Made by a program: the position numbers and the translations under genes. Source: Desulfobacterales bacterium (GTDB taxonomy: Bacteria; Desulfobacterota; Desulfobacteria; Desulfobacterales; Desulfosalsimonadaceae). From it: a DNA stretch of 64,000 bases. The DNA lies in the NCBI GenBank assembly GCA_034520365.1, contig JAXHNP010000007.1:310001-374000 (forward strand), read 5' to 3'. Under the pieces are notes generated by a model, which ran no database searches, was not told where the DNA came from, and saw only the letters and a program-made list of their open reading frames with translations. Of the stretch, positions 25,491-34,449 are shown one piece after another (positions within the stretch are counted from its first letter, which is position 1; each line of letters begins with the position of its first letter).

Positions 25491-26675
25491 TTAGGTCAGA
25501 TTCGTATGGTGCCGGCCAAAAAAACTGGAAAAAAACTCGTCCTGGTATTTAGACTCGGTCATATTGAAAGAAAAGTTCTTCTCCTGGAACAGCTTAATGC
25601 AGGTATCCACCGCCTGCGCATCATATAACCGGCCGCGGTTTTGGGAAATTTCTTCCAATGCCACATCAAGCCCCAAAGATTCCCGGTACGGCCGGTGAAA
25701 CATCATGGATTCGAGCACATCCGCCACGGCCACAATCCGCGACTCCACCAGGATATCATCTCCGGAAAGGCCGTTGGGATATCCCGAGCCATCCAGGCGT
25801 TCATGGTGCTGAAGCGCAATTTCGGCAATCGGCCAGGGAAATTCGATTTCTTTTAAAATTTCCCAACCGGCCTGCGGATGGGTGCGGATCATCATGTATT
25901 CAATCTTGCTAATCCGGCCCGGCTTCACCAGAATCTCGATCGGCACCGCCAGTTTGCCGATATCATGGATCAGGCCGGCATAGTAGATGCCATTTAGCTG
26001 CTCCTCCGAGAAATTCATTTCCCGGGCAATCGCCCGGGAAAGCTGGGCCACATGCCGCTGATGTCCGCCCGTGTAAGGATCGCGCATTTCAACGATAAGC
26101 GAGATCGTGCTGATGGTGCCTTCGATGGTTTTCTCAAGGCTGTTCAGGCTGTTCTTAAGCCGGTTCTCCACGGCCTTGCGCTCGTTTATTTCCGCGTTCA
26201 GCTGGCGGTTGGCCGCCTGGAGCTCATTGGTGCGGTCCAGGATCTCCTGGGTCCGTTTTTTGACTTCCGCCTCCAGATGCTCCCGATGCTGCCGGTTTTC
26301 CCGGATGAGCCGCGCCCTTTCAAGGGCCTTGTTCACCGCATGCTCCAGCGCGCCCATGTCATAGATGGGCTTTAAAATATAATCCCAGGCGCCCAGCCGG
26401 AGGCTCTCGATCACGTCATGAATGGCGCCGGTGCCGGAAATCATGATGATGGGCGTTTCAGGCGCCTCCCGGGCGACCGCCTCAAGCACCTGGAAGCCGT
26501 CCATCCGGGGCATTTTCAGATCGCACAGGATGATGTCCGGCGCCTCCTGCCTGAACTTGGCCAGGCCGTCTTCGCCGTTATCGCTTTCAATGACCTGGTA
26601 ATCATTATCTTCGAGAAAAGCGACGATATTTTCCCGAAAAACGGTTTCATCATCAATGGTGAGGACTTTAATCAT
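25491..26675 (-). CDS. Response regulator with REC and HD-GYP domains
   Basis: A 394-residue regulator. REC is at 1-120 with phospho-acceptor D52 (ILCDLKMPRMDG). A coiled coil spans about 125-190, and an HD-GYP phosphodiesterase domain runs from about 195 to 370. HD-GYP signatures are complete: GLIHDIGKLAVP, ALQHHERLDGSGYPNGLSG and IVAVADVLESM. It probably hydrolyses cyclic di-GMP when phosphorylated by the upstream kinase. Its ATG overlaps the end of the single-domain REC gene by 8 bases. Confidence 0.92.
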   Translation of the reverse strand: MIKVLTIDDETVFRENIVAFLEDNDYQVIESDNGEDGLAKFRQEAPDIILCDLKMPRMDGFQVLEAVAREAPETPIIMISGTGAIHDVIESLRLGAWDYILKPIYDMGALEHAVNKALERARLIRENRQHREHLEAEVKKRTQEILDRTNELQAANRQLNAEINERKAVENRLKNSLNSLEKTIEGTISTISLIVEMRDPYTGGHQRHVAQLSRAIAREMNFSEEQLNGIYYAGLIHDIGKLAVPIEILVKPGRISKIEYMMIRTHPQAGWEILKEIEFPWPIAEIALQHHERLDGSGYPNGLSGDDILVESRIVAVADVLESMMFHRPYRESLGLDVALEEISQNRGRLYDAQAVDTCIKLFQEKNFSFNMTESKYQDEFFSSFFGRHHTNLT

Positions 26676-27063
26676 CGCGTTTTTCCATGTTACTCAGTTG
26701 ATTGATCATAGGGGTCAATACGGATAAATCCGAAAGGGGTTTTCGAAACACCTGCGCTTTGGTCAAACCGATATCAAGCAGGGCCTGCGGCAGGGCATAG
26801 TTGGTTGACCCGGTATGAATCAGAAATTTCATCAAGGGCTGTTTCTGATGGGCGTTTAAAATCAGGGTATTGCCGTCCATACCGGGCAGCCGCATGTCGA
26901 TAATGCCCACATCAACGGCCTGGCGATCCAAGAGTTGAAGCGCCGCCTCACCGCTGGCTGCGGTATAGACCGTAAACCCCTCATCTTCAAGAAAGGCTTG
27001 CAGGTTGGCATTGACCACTTCTTCGTCATCAACCACCAGAATTTTAATCTCTGAATGCCCCAT
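26668..27063 (-). CDS. Single-domain response regulator (REC)
   Basis: A 131-residue receiver domain. It has the acidic pair in LVVDDEEVV, phospho-acceptor D56 in IIDMRLPGMDG, the Thr in LIHTGSTNY and the Lys in VFRKPL. No output domain, so it probably relays phosphate or acts by protein contact between the histidine kinase and the HD-GYP regulator. It begins one base after the kinase stop, with GGAG as ribosome-binding site inside the kinase 3' end. Confidence 0.9.
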   Translation of the reverse strand: MGHSEIKILVVDDEEVVNANLQAFLEDEGFTVYTAASGEAALQLLDRQAVDVGIIDMRLPGMDGNTLILNAHQKQPLMKFLIHTGSTNYALPQALLDIGLTKAQVFRKPLSDLSVLTPMINQLSNMEKRDD

Positions 27064-27064
27064 T

Positions 27065-29962
27065 TTACTCCGCCGCTGGCAGTTTAATGATAAACCGGGT
27101 CCCTTTGCCGGCCCGGGCGCTGACTTCCATCTGCCCCTCGTGATTTTTGGTCACGATAAAATAGGAAACCGACAGGCCGAGCCCTGTGCCGGTTCCCACA
27201 TCCTTGGTGGTGAAAAAGGGCTCGAATATCCGTTTGCGCACCGAATCGGGCATTCCGGGGCCGTTATCCGCCACCTCCACCCGCACCATATCACCTGCCC
27301 TGGCCGTGCGGATCCGAATCTGCGGTGATTCCGATTCATAGGTTTTTTCCGCCATGGCCTGGGCGGCATTCTTTAAAAGATTTAAAAACACCTGCTGAAT
27401 TTCGGTGCGGATGCAGAGAATCATCGGCAGACCGGGCTCATAATCCCGGGAGATCTCAATATGCCGGAAATCATACTGCTTTTTTAGATTATAGTCATTG
27501 GCCGCCAGCTCAATGGTCTCATCAATCAATTGGTTGATATTCTGGGACGATCGCCGGGTTTCGCTTTTCCGGCTGAAATTAAGCATATTGGCGACAATAT
27601 TCGAGGCCCGCTGGCCCATCTCGAGGATACCGGCAAGCATCTTTGAAATGCCCCGTTTCTCCATATATGCGGAGATGGCTGTCATCTCGGTGCCCACTTC
27701 TTCCGCCACCTCGTGATTCTTTTTCAAAGCCGGGGAAAACCGGCGTTCGATATTCTGCGCGGCCATCATGATGCCGCCCAGCGGATTATTGATTTCATGG
27801 GCCATGCCCGCGGCCAGACCGCCCACCGACGCCATTTTTTCGGACTGCACCATCATTTCCTCAAACCGCACCCGCGAGGTGATGTCATCCACCCGCACCA
27901 CCGCGCCCTTAACCCCGTTGGCGGTCAGCGGATAGACCACAATATCCGAATACCGGGTCTCGCCTCCCAGCTGGTAGGCGACTTTCTCGATTTTCTGCGA
28001 TTTCCGGTGATTAATGGCCGCATGCACGTTCTCCAGGTATTCGGCAAACTGGGGAATCAGTTTTTCAATGGCCTCACCCCGGGCCCGATCCTCCGCCAGC
28101 CGGGTAATCCGCTCAGCCTCCTGGTTCCAGTGGGTCACCCGGCCCTGATGATCGACGCCGATCAGCATGGACGGCATGGAGTCAAAGATATTTTTGAGAT
28201 AGAGCCGGGTATCATTCAGCTCCCGGTTGGACTCCTTAATGGAACCTACCATCCGGTTAAACGCCTGGGTGAGATACCCGATCTCATCACCGGCCCGCAC
28301 GGGAATCGAAACGTTTAAATCCCCCCAGTTGACGCGTTTTACGCCGTCCACCAGCATGCGCATCGGGTGAATAAAGGTACCCAGAAAAAACAGCCGGAAT
28401 CCCACCAGCGCAAACAGGATCAACCCGAAAAGCAGGAGAATCATCTTGGCGGCCGCCGGATGGATATAATGCCGGTAGCCGTCATAACTAAATCCCAGTT
28501 CATAGATGCGGTTGGAATCCCCTGCATGGTGAACAAATGCGACCACATGCGGAGAATCGGCCGGAAGTTTACGGTAAAACCGCTCCCCGGATGGCCGCAG
28601 GGGCTGGAGATAGGCCAGAATTTCCGATTTCAGGGCATTGCCATGGGATTCACTTTTTGCCAGATGATTCCACAGGGTGATATTAAAATTTGAAAGCGTG
28701 GCCTTGTTGCTGTCCAGAAATGCGCCGACCGCTTTTCGGACCCCCTGCGCCGGCATATTCCGGACTTTTCTGCGGTAATAGCCCACATAAAACTCAAGCT
28801 TTTCAATATAGGCCTGGATGGCTGTTGATGTCAGCCCGTCCGGCTGTCCGGCCGCAAATGCGCCCAAACTGCGAATGTAGCCGGCCAAATGCCCGCTTTT
28901 CCGCCATGTGCCGGTTAACAAGCGCCGAAGCCGGCCCTTCCCATGAGTTTCGCTGATTTTTTTGAAAAACCAGGCGTTTTCCAAATCCTGTTTTATCCGG
29001 CGCGTGTCCAGGCGCAGCCCCTTATCCTGATACTCGACGGTGGCTTGACGGGCTTTGGCATCATAGGCAGTCACGTAGGCGAGCTGGGGCGGCTGATAGT
29101 TGTCGCCTGCCGAGACAATCCGGTGGTTCATCTGCCGATGAATTTCATCATAGGCCTGCTCCTTGTCATTTAAGGCAAAATAGCTGACCCCCTGAAGAAG
29201 GACCAGGAAGGTTACCATGCTGATGCCTGCGATTTTGGCCATAAACGTGGACTGGTCCCGCGTGTTGTTAATATAGATAATGGCCAGAAAGAAGAAGCCG
29301 AAGATATTGACCATGGCCCAGATGATCTGGAAAAACTGGCGGTCGATCAGCCCCTCCCGGCTGATGGCATTGGCAATGGCCGGAATCAATGAGCCCACCA
29401 GATAGGCGATGCCCATAAAAAAAATCACCCAGCGCTCCCGGCCGCGGATTTTGGTCATTTTGTAAATAAAAATCCCGGTAAAGGGCACCAGATAGAGCCC
29501 GATGACAATGCCCACGAGCTTGCTGATATCATCCGCGGTAAAATCCCAGTAATGCCCGTCAAAATGATAGATCACCCCTGACTTGAAACTCACCCACATG
29601 AAGACGCCGGTCATTAGAAAGGAAATCAGATAATGGGGGATTTGAATCAGCCGCTCGGTCTTCAGCCGCCCCGGATGGGGATAATTGAACAAAAACAGGG
29701 TGTAATGGGTTTCCGCCAGCATGATGACGCCCACGGTCAGCCAACGGTGGTAGGCGGCCATGGGGTGGTAGACGCTGGCGGCGAGAACATAGGCCAAATT
29801 AAACAGGGTGATGAAAAGAAAGGCAATGCCCAGGTGAAGGGTGGCCCGGGATTTTTCCGGAATGGACAGAAAAAAGACCGTGATCAGAAAATGGAAAACC
29901 ACCGGAATAAGGGCGCCGATGGTGTAAAAATTGAAATATATGATATGGCCGCCGTCTGCCAA
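27065..29962 (-). CDS. Membrane hybrid-sensor-type histidine kinase (7TM-like, HAMP, PAS, HisKA, HATPase)
   Basis: A 965-residue sensor kinase. Residues 1-255 contain seven or eight membrane helices. A soluble sensory segment follows to about 485, then a last helix and HAMP ([20 protein letters not shown]), PAS (near 575-690), and HisKA with the phospho-acceptor His near 710 ([12 protein letters not shown]). The HATPase domain has [17 protein letters not shown] and GTGTGLGLS. The start at 29962 is a TTG; no better start exists before the first helix, so the N-terminus is uncertain. It heads an operon with REC and REC-HD-GYP genes. Confidence 0.9.
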   Translation of the reverse strand: MADGGHIIYFNFYTIGALIPVVFHFLITVFFLSIPEKSRATLHLGIAFLFITLFNLAYVLAASVYHPMAAYHRWLTVGVIMLAETHYTLFLFNYPHPGRLKTERLIQIPHYLISFLMTGVFMWVSFKSGVIYHFDGHYWDFTADDISKLVGIVIGLYLVPFTGIFIYKMTKIRGRERWVIFFMGIAYLVGSLIPAIANAISREGLIDRQFFQIIWAMVNIFGFFFLAIIYINNTRDQSTFMAKIAGISMVTFLVLLQGVSYFALNDKEQAYDEIHRQMNHRIVSAGDNYQPPQLAYVTAYDAKARQATVEYQDKGLRLDTRRIKQDLENAWFFKKISETHGKGRLRRLLTGTWRKSGHLAGYIRSLGAFAAGQPDGLTSTAIQAYIEKLEFYVGYYRRKVRNMPAQGVRKAVGAFLDSNKATLSNFNITLWNHLAKSESHGNALKSEILAYLQPLRPSGERFYRKLPADSPHVVAFVHHAGDSNRIYELGFSYDGYRHYIHPAAAKMILLLFGLILFALVGFRLFFLGTFIHPMRMLVDGVKRVNWGDLNVSIPVRAGDEIGYLTQAFNRMVGSIKESNRELNDTRLYLKNIFDSMPSMLIGVDHQGRVTHWNQEAERITRLAEDRARGEAIEKLIPQFAEYLENVHAAINHRKSQKIEKVAYQLGGETRYSDIVVYPLTANGVKGAVVRVDDITSRVRFEEMMVQSEKMASVGGLAAGMAHEINNPLGGIMMAAQNIERRFSPALKKNHEVAEEVGTEMTAISAYMEKRGISKMLAGILEMGQRASNIVANMLNFSRKSETRRSSQNINQLIDETIELAANDYNLKKQYDFRHIEISRDYEPGLPMILCIRTEIQQVFLNLLKNAAQAMAEKTYESESPQIRIRTARAGDMVRVEVADNGPGMPDSVRKRIFEPFFTTKDVGTGTGLGLSVSYFIVTKNHEGQMEVSARAGKGTRFIIKLPAAE

Positions 29963-30094
29963 AACGTCTGCGCCAATCCTTTCAAAAAAACGTTTTTAAC
30001 GCTTCAATAAAAATGCGAGGCAAATTAAATCGCTTTATTTACTATGATATAGTCCCGGCATGCGGTCAATAATTTTGTCAGGGAGGCCAACCCG

Positions 30095-30262
30095 ATGCAT
30101 TGCCCGGAAAACAGACACCATGCCGGTTTTCCGTTTTTTCCTTACGATAAATTTGTTCCGTTTATCGGGCTTTTTTCCTTGATTCAGAGGACAGAGTCGT
30201 TAAAATTAGCAGGCAGAATTAAAGACAGGTTTCTGATTAACGAGAAAAGAGGTGACCGATGA
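30095..30262 (+). CDS. Small ORF coupled to the hemerythrin gene
   Basis: A 55-residue ORF. It starts at ATG 30095 eight bases after GGGAGG and ends in a TGA that overlaps the hemerythrin ATG (ATGA at 30259). The product is basic and rich in Phe and His, starting MHCPENRHHAGFPFF and ending INEKRGDR. I recognise no family. The strong ribosome-binding site and four-base overlap favour translation, perhaps as a coupling leader. A small inverted repeat (CGGAAAAC/GTTTTCCG plus six T at 30105-30139) inside it could instead be a terminator, so the gene call is tentative. Confidence 0.45.
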   Translation: MHCPENRHHAGFPFFPYDKFVPFIGLFSLIQRTESLKLAGRIKDRFLINEKRGDR

Positions 30263-30747
30263 CAAATGTCAGCAAAATTGATAACACCATTGCCAAACTC
30301 TCCCAGGAACACAAATTAATTGCCGACTATGTGGCCAAATTTTCAAAAGGCAAGGCTGAAAAAGACAAGACCTTTTTTGCGCAGCTCAATCAGTTTATCG
30401 GATTTTTAAAAAAGGACCTGATAAAGCATTTTGAACTCGAGGAGCACGTGTTCTTCCCGGCGGCGATCAACGGCAGCGTATCCTATGACACGGCCCTGGT
30501 GGTGCTGGGATTTCAAAAAGAGCACGGTATTTTGGAAAAAGAACTGGAGGCCATTTTATCCCGGGAAAATGAGATTGCCCCGGGCAAAGTAGACGCCGCC
30601 CTGATTCGCGATTTGAGCTCCTTTTTTGAAAAGCTGAAAGTCCATGCGAAAAGGGAATTGATCGAACTCTTTCCCCTGATCGATGAAAACAGCCGCTGCA
30701 AAGCCCTGGTCAAACAATACCTTGACACGGAAAAGGCGGGCCCGTGA
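30259..30747 (+). CDS. Hemerythrin domain protein
   Basis: A 162-residue four-helix protein of the HHE/hemerythrin family. Candidate di-iron ligands are H18, H57, E61 or E62, H63, H89 and H129, with E133 nearby (HFELEEH and HAKREL segments). Such proteins bind oxygen, nitric oxide or iron and often protect anaerobes from oxidative stress. It is cytoplasmic, with no signal peptide. The start overlaps the upstream small ORF, and GAGGTG precedes the ATG. Confidence 0.87.
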   Translation: MTNVSKIDNTIAKLSQEHKLIADYVAKFSKGKAEKDKTFFAQLNQFIGFLKKDLIKHFELEEHVFFPAAINGSVSYDTALVVLGFQKEHGILEKELEAILSRENEIAPGKVDAALIRDLSSFFEKLKVHAKRELIELFPLIDENSRCKALVKQYLDTEKAGP

Positions 30748-30793
30748 ACCGACTCTTTCAAAAGCGGCCGCATTCGAAGGTATGAATTTAAAA

Positions 30794-30822
30794 TTGACAA
30801 TTATTTTCCGGATATACATATT
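30794..30822 (+). promoter_or_regulatory. Candidate promoter for the DUF433/DUF5615 pair
   Basis: TTGACA, 17 bases, then CATATT. AGTGCT occurs twice shortly after (30823-30840), a possible antitoxin operator. By-eye call. Confidence 0.35.
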
Positions 30823-30929
30823 AGTGCTATAGTGAGTGCTGATTCAGACAAAGCACAATACCTTAGCGATATTATGGCATTTTATGAAATTCTTTAAATA
30901 TGCATCGGAATTTAGAACGGAGCAAACTC

Positions 30930-31166
30930 ATGTTGGGATTTGATCGAATTACGTTTAACACAAATGTGATGGGGGGCCGGGCATGCATCCGGGAGACGCG
31001 AGTGACTGTATCCCTGGTTATCAATCTTGTGGCCAACGGCATGAAGGTAGAGGAAATCATTGAGGCATACCCTTATCTGGAATCTGAAGATATTCGGCAG
31101 TCCCTAAAATATGCCGCTTGGTTGGCGGAAGACGCTGTCTATAAAATAGAACCCGCTGCTATATGA
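30930..31166 (+). CDS. DUF433 family antitoxin-like protein
   Basis: A 78-residue DUF433 protein, a small winged-helix-like family used as antitoxin. Visible motifs are GGRACIRETRVTVSLVINLVANG and VEEIIEAYPYLESEDIRQSLKYAAW. The frame opens at 30900, but the ATG at 30930 has GGAG correctly placed. It overlaps the downstream DUF5615 gene by four bases (ATGA). DUF433-DUF5615 pairs are a known putative type II toxin-antitoxin arrangement; here both members look intact. Confidence 0.87.
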   Translation: MLGFDRITFNTNVMGGRACIRETRVTVSLVINLVANGMKVEEIIEAYPYLESEDIRQSLKYAAWLAEDAVYKIEPAAI

Positions 31167-31552
31167 AATTCCTGGCGGACATGGGCATTTCACCGAAGAC
31201 AATCTTCTTTCTGCGAGATTTGGGCTACGAAGCCTTGCACCTACATGAAGAAGGGCTTAATCGGATGGCAGACCCGGCCATTATGGAAAAGGCCCGCAAT
31301 GAAGGGATGGTTCTTTTGACCCATGATCTCGATTTTGGTGATTTGGTGGCAGCGAGCGGTGCCAGACTTCCCAGCGTTGTCGTCTTTCGCCTTCGGAATA
31401 TGCGGCCTGAAAATGTCAATCGCTATTTGAAACGAGTCCTTGCTGAACAAGAACGATCCTTGGCAGACGGAGCTATCATAAGCATCACAGAAGGAAAATT
31501 TCGCGTACGTCCTTTACCTTTTAATGCCAGATTTAGCTCTTGGCACCAATGA
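31163..31552 (+). CDS. DUF5615 PIN-like putative toxin
   Basis: A 129-residue DUF5615 protein with a PIN-like/Mut7-C fold. The N-terminal MKFLADMGISPKTIFFLRDLG has the first acidic residue, LLTHDLDFGDLVAAS carries the second acidic cluster, and VVVFRLRNMRPENVNRYLKRVL follows. The acidic residues suggest a metal-dependent ribonuclease, not proven for the family. Co-translated with the DUF433 gene. Its 3' end overlaps an antisense remnant of a HigA-type antitoxin. Confidence 0.85.
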   Translation: MKFLADMGISPKTIFFLRDLGYEALHLHEEGLNRMADPAIMEKARNEGMVLLTHDLDFGDLVAASGARLPSVVVFRLRNMRPENVNRYLKRVLAEQERSLADGAIISITEGKFRVRPLPFNARFSSWHQ

Positions 31553-31633
31553 CTTCCGGCCCTAACCTATCGGACAGCTTTTCCTGTGTAATCTCAAGAT
31601 CATAGTGCGTTTGCAGACTCATCCAGTCTCCTT
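31533..31633 (-). pseudogene. Remnant of a HigA-type antitoxin (C-terminal end only)
   Basis: In the frame running past the queF stop, the minus strand reads DWMSLQTHYDLEITQEKL and ends PEVIGAKS then TAA at 31535-31533. This resembles the C-terminus of HigA/VapI XRE antitoxins (W-x-x-LQ-x-x-YDLE). No start or helix-turn-helix remains because the upstream part is queF. Most likely a decayed fragment fused against queF. Recognition is from memory of the family. Confidence 0.45.
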
Positions 31634-32029
31634 CACGTAAACCGCCTCCACCCGGGATGTAAGCCCGCCCCGGCTGGTGAACTCGCCGGTGACCGTCATT
31701 TTTTTTGGCGAAAGCGCCCCGGCCAGATCATCCAGAATGCGGTTTACGATATTTTCATAAAAGATTCCCACATTCCGGTATTGCAGCAGATAATATTTCA
31801 GGGACTTTAGTTCCACAATGGTTTGATCCGGCACATAGGTGATGGTGATGGTGCCCATATCCGGCAGCCCGGTCATGGGGCAGACCGACGTGTACTCGGG
31901 GTGCCGGATGCTGATTTCAATGTCGCGGCGTCCCCGGTAATCATAATCCAATATATTTAAAAGATCCGTTTGGATGGTATCCGGCGATCGGATCTCATAC
32001 GGCAGCGGGTAATTCTCCTGATCGGTCAT
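31619..32029 (-). CDS. queF: NADPH-dependent 7-cyano-7-deazaguanine reductase
   Basis: Short (YkvM-type) QueF, 136 residues, which reduces preQ0 to preQ1 in queuosine biosynthesis. The catalytic Cys is C50 in TSVCPMTGLPDMGTI, with the partner Asp D57 in the same motif. ELKSLKYYLLQYRN is the QueF signature strand and helix. AGGAC precedes the ATG. No other queuosine genes are in the window. Its 3' end abuts an out-of-frame antitoxin remnant. Confidence 0.92.
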   Translation of the reverse strand: MTDQENYPLPYEIRSPDTIQTDLLNILDYDYRGRRDIEISIRHPEYTSVCPMTGLPDMGTITITYVPDQTIVELKSLKYYLLQYRNVGIFYENIVNRILDDLAGALSPKKMTVTGEFTSRGGLTSRVEAVYVKETG

Positions 32030-32088
32030 TGTGTCTGTCCTGCATTCCTTATTGATATCTGGTTAAGATTCCATTATGTTTATAGAGG

Positions 32089-32272
32089 CTAAATTTGTTC
32101 TGACTGTAACGCTCATAACTATGGCGCTGTTCGCAAGGGCGGTCGGCGCGGTGGCCGACCCTACGAAATTCCGTCATGCCCATCGCAGGGCGGGCCACCG
32201 CGCCCGCCCATTGAATACCATGCGTAGGGCGGGCCACCGTGCCCGCCCCAAAAAACAGAACAAATTCATCAT
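32089..32272. repeat. Family A element with internal duplication
   Basis: Ends CTAAATTTGTTCTG and CAGAACAAATTCATC are inverse of each other. Inside are one GGTCGGCGCGGTGGCCGACC hairpin and two GCGGGCCACCG arms. No clear flanking direct repeat is visible. Confidence 0.7.
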
Positions 32273-32312
32273 AATATTCCATATTATTCATGACCCATTT
32301 AATTGAATTATG

Positions 32313-32343
32313 CGGCAGTGTCAAACAGTTGTGACAACTGCCG
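32313..32343. promoter_or_regulatory. Strong hairpin upstream of pncB
   Basis: CGGCAGTGTCA and TGACAACTGCCG form a stem with one bulge, 40 bases before pncB. It may be an operator or leader hairpin for NAD-salvage control; no known box is recognised. Confidence 0.35.
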
Positions 32344-32382
32344 GTAATCTGATGAAATTGAAAACCCCGGAGTCGATAGTTT

Positions 32383-33714
32383 ATGTCTTACTTACCCCGA
32401 TCCGGACCGCTGTTAACCGATCTCTATGAACTGACCATGGCAGCGGGCTATTTTGACCACCATATCCAGGATAATGCCGTATTTTCCCTTTTTATCCGGG
32501 ATTATCCGGCAGACCGCAACTATTTCGTGGCCGCCGGCCTGGCAGATGTGCTGGCTGAATTTGAAAATTACACCTTTACAGAGAGCGATCTCAGCTATCT
32601 CAAACAAACCGGTTTTTTCACGGATGCATTTATTGACTATTTAAAGGATTTCCGGTTTACCGGCACGGTGCGTGCCATGCCCGAAGGCACGGTATTTTTC
32701 AGGGACGAACCCGTAATCGAGGTTTCCGCTCCGCTCATTCAGGCCCAGATCATTGAGACGCTTTTAATTAATACCATTGGATTTCAAACCCTGATCGCCA
32801 CCAAGGCGGCCCGGTGCCTGCATGCCGGCGAAGGCCGGAGTCTCATCGATTTCTCGGCCCGCCGCACCCACGGGGGCGAAGCCTCCCTTAAAGTGGCCAG
32901 AAGCTCTTATCTGGCGGGATTTGCCGGCACCAGCAACGTGCTGGCCGGCAAACTCTACGGCATCCCGGTATCCGGGACCATGGCCCACTCCTTTGTGACC
33001 GCCTTTGACACGGAAATCGAAGCGTTCCGGGCCTTTGCCGAAACCTACCCGGAAAATTCCGTGCTTTTGATCGACACCTATGATACGATTCAAGGCGCTG
33101 AAAATGCGGTTAAAATTGCCGGGGAAATGGCCCAGAAAGGCCGGAAACTGATCGGCGTGCGCTTAGACAGCGGGGACATGGTGGACTTGAGCCGCCGCGT
33201 TCGGCAGATTCTGGACAACGCCGGACTGAAAGACGTTAAAATATTTGCCTCAAGCGGGTTTGACGAACATAAAATCGCCCGGGTCATCGAAGCCGGGGCT
33301 AAAATCGACGCATTCGGCGTGGGCACCAAACTGGGGGTCTCGGCGGATGCCCCGTATTTTGATATTGTCTACAAAATGGTCCATTTCAGGAACCGGGACA
33401 TCCGCAAGCTGAGCCCCGGCAAGGTCAACCTGGCGGGTGAAAAACAGGTATTCCGAAAAACCGATCAAAACGGCATGTATGTTGAGGATATCATCGGCTT
33501 AAAAGATGAAGCAGCGCCGGCAGGCTGCCGGCCGCTGCTGGAGACCGTGATGGAAGGCGGAGAGCGGACGCTGCCTGAAACAAGTCTTGAAGATATCCGC
33601 AATAGGGTCAAAACCAATCTATCCAAGCTTAACGAGCCTTATACCTCTCTGACAGGGGCACAGGTGTTTCCGGTAAAAATAAGCGAGCGGTTGCGCCAGG
33701 TTCAAAGCAATTAG
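32383..33714 (+). CDS. pncB: Nicotinate phosphoribosyltransferase
   Basis: A 443-residue NAD-salvage enzyme joining nicotinate and PRPP. The N-terminal LLTDLYELTMAAGYF is the family signature, FSARRTHGGEASLKVARSSY carries the phosphorylated-His region, and VLLIDTYDTIQGAENAVK and GVRLDSGDM line the active site. The start follows GGAG by 9 bases. The last 90 or so codons are duplicated in diverged form at 34450-34737, past a two-gene insert, so the 3' end may have been replaced or duplicated during an insertion. Confidence 0.92.
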   Translation: MSYLPRSGPLLTDLYELTMAAGYFDHHIQDNAVFSLFIRDYPADRNYFVAAGLADVLAEFENYTFTESDLSYLKQTGFFTDAFIDYLKDFRFTGTVRAMPEGTVFFRDEPVIEVSAPLIQAQIIETLLINTIGFQTLIATKAARCLHAGEGRSLIDFSARRTHGGEASLKVARSSYLAGFAGTSNVLAGKLYGIPVSGTMAHSFVTAFDTEIEAFRAFAETYPENSVLLIDTYDTIQGAENAVKIAGEMAQKGRKLIGVRLDSGDMVDLSRRVRQILDNAGLKDVKIFASSGFDEHKIARVIEAGAKIDAFGVGTKLGVSADAPYFDIVYKMVHFRNRDIRKLSPGKVNLAGEKQVFRKTDQNGMYVEDIIGLKDEAAPAGCRPLLETVMEGGERTLPETSLEDIRNRVKTNLSKLNEPYTSLTGAQVFPVKISERLRQVQSN

Positions 33715-33744
33715 ACATTTAAAACTGAACCAACGCTTGCATAT

Positions 33745-34083
33745 ATGAAACTGCCAAATGCTGATCAAGCGATTATACCAACGGAAAAACTGCAGAATTA
33801 TCTCCTTTCGCCGAATCATCCCGTTGGAAAATTTAAAGCTGCATTTTTCCGAGCCATTGGCTATACTAATGATAATTGGCAGCAATTAGAATCCGAAATC
33901 CGTGCTTTGCTCACCCTGGATGCTTATGCTAGCAAATCAACAGATTACGGGCAAAAATACGAGATAAGGGGATATATTTCCAGTCCATTGGGTGGCAAAG
34001 TCAATATCGTAACCGTATGGATTATACGGGTGGAAGAACAGATTCCACATTTCATTACGGCATATCCGGGAGACCAAAGATGA
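33745..34083 (+). CDS. DUF6883 family protein
   Basis: A 112-residue protein matching the DUF6883 family as I recall it (MKLPNADQAIIPTEKLQNYL ... HPVGKFKAAFFRAIGYT ... GYISSPLGGKVNIVTVWII). Such genes usually sit with DUF4926 genes, as here, and may form a toxin-antitoxin or immunity-type pair; function is unproven. The region is visibly more AT-rich than its neighbours and has no strong Shine-Dalgarno, in line with horizontal arrival. It overlaps the next gene by four bases. Confidence 0.78.
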   Translation: MKLPNADQAIIPTEKLQNYLLSPNHPVGKFKAAFFRAIGYTNDNWQQLESEIRALLTLDAYASKSTDYGQKYEIRGYISSPLGGKVNIVTVWIIRVEEQIPHFITAYPGDQR

Positions 34084-34310
34084 CCCTTAAACTATTAGAA
34101 ACAGTGGTTTTGGAAAAAAATTTGCCGGAACAAGGGTTAAAGTGCGGAGATATCGGCGCAGTTGTGGAACTATACGAACCAGAGGGGATTGAAGTAGAGT
34201 TTGTTGCGGGTTCTGGCAGAACGCAGGCGCTTGTTACCCTTAGGTTAGCCGACGTGCGCCCTATCGGGGATACGGAAATTCTGTCCGTGCGATCATTAAG
34301 TGCAGCTTAA
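34080..34310 (+). CDS. DUF4926 family protein
   Basis: A 76-residue small beta-barrel-like protein of the DUF4926 type (LLETVVLEKNLPEQGLKCGD, AVVELYEPEGIEVEFV, LVTLRLADVRPI). ATG 34080 overlaps the DUF6883 stop, so the pair is co-translated. The partner arrangement DUF6883-DUF4926 recurs in genomes, by my recollection. The cassette is bracketed by pncB and a second pncB 3' end. Confidence 0.78.
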   Translation: MTLKLLETVVLEKNLPEQGLKCGDIGAVVELYEPEGIEVEFVAGSGRTQALVTLRLADVRPIGDTEILSVRSLSAA

Positions 34311-34449
34311 TGGCGATTCGTTATCGCAAATTTTTTACCGCATCAATTCTGTTGTGCATGACGTCAATAAAAAGCAGCCAAAATCCTTCAGGAGCGGCTT
34401 GCTGTACTTTGATACAAAATTAATGCTTTGGGGGGTTATTCTAATAGAT

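Noticed and set aside
30147-30181. GATAAATTTGTTCC as another family A terminal repeat
   Set aside because: Only the AAATTTGTTC word matches; no GC hairpins or partner end nearby, and it lies in the small ORF before hemerythrin.
32089-32272. ATTCCAT on both sides of the family A copy as a target duplication
   Set aside because: The matches are seven bases and do not abut the element ends, so they are probably chance.
34300-34449. Upstream part of the open frame leading into the pncB 3' duplicate
   Set aside because: The 50 residues do not match PncB and have no ribosome-binding site; treated as non-coding lead-in to the pseudogene.
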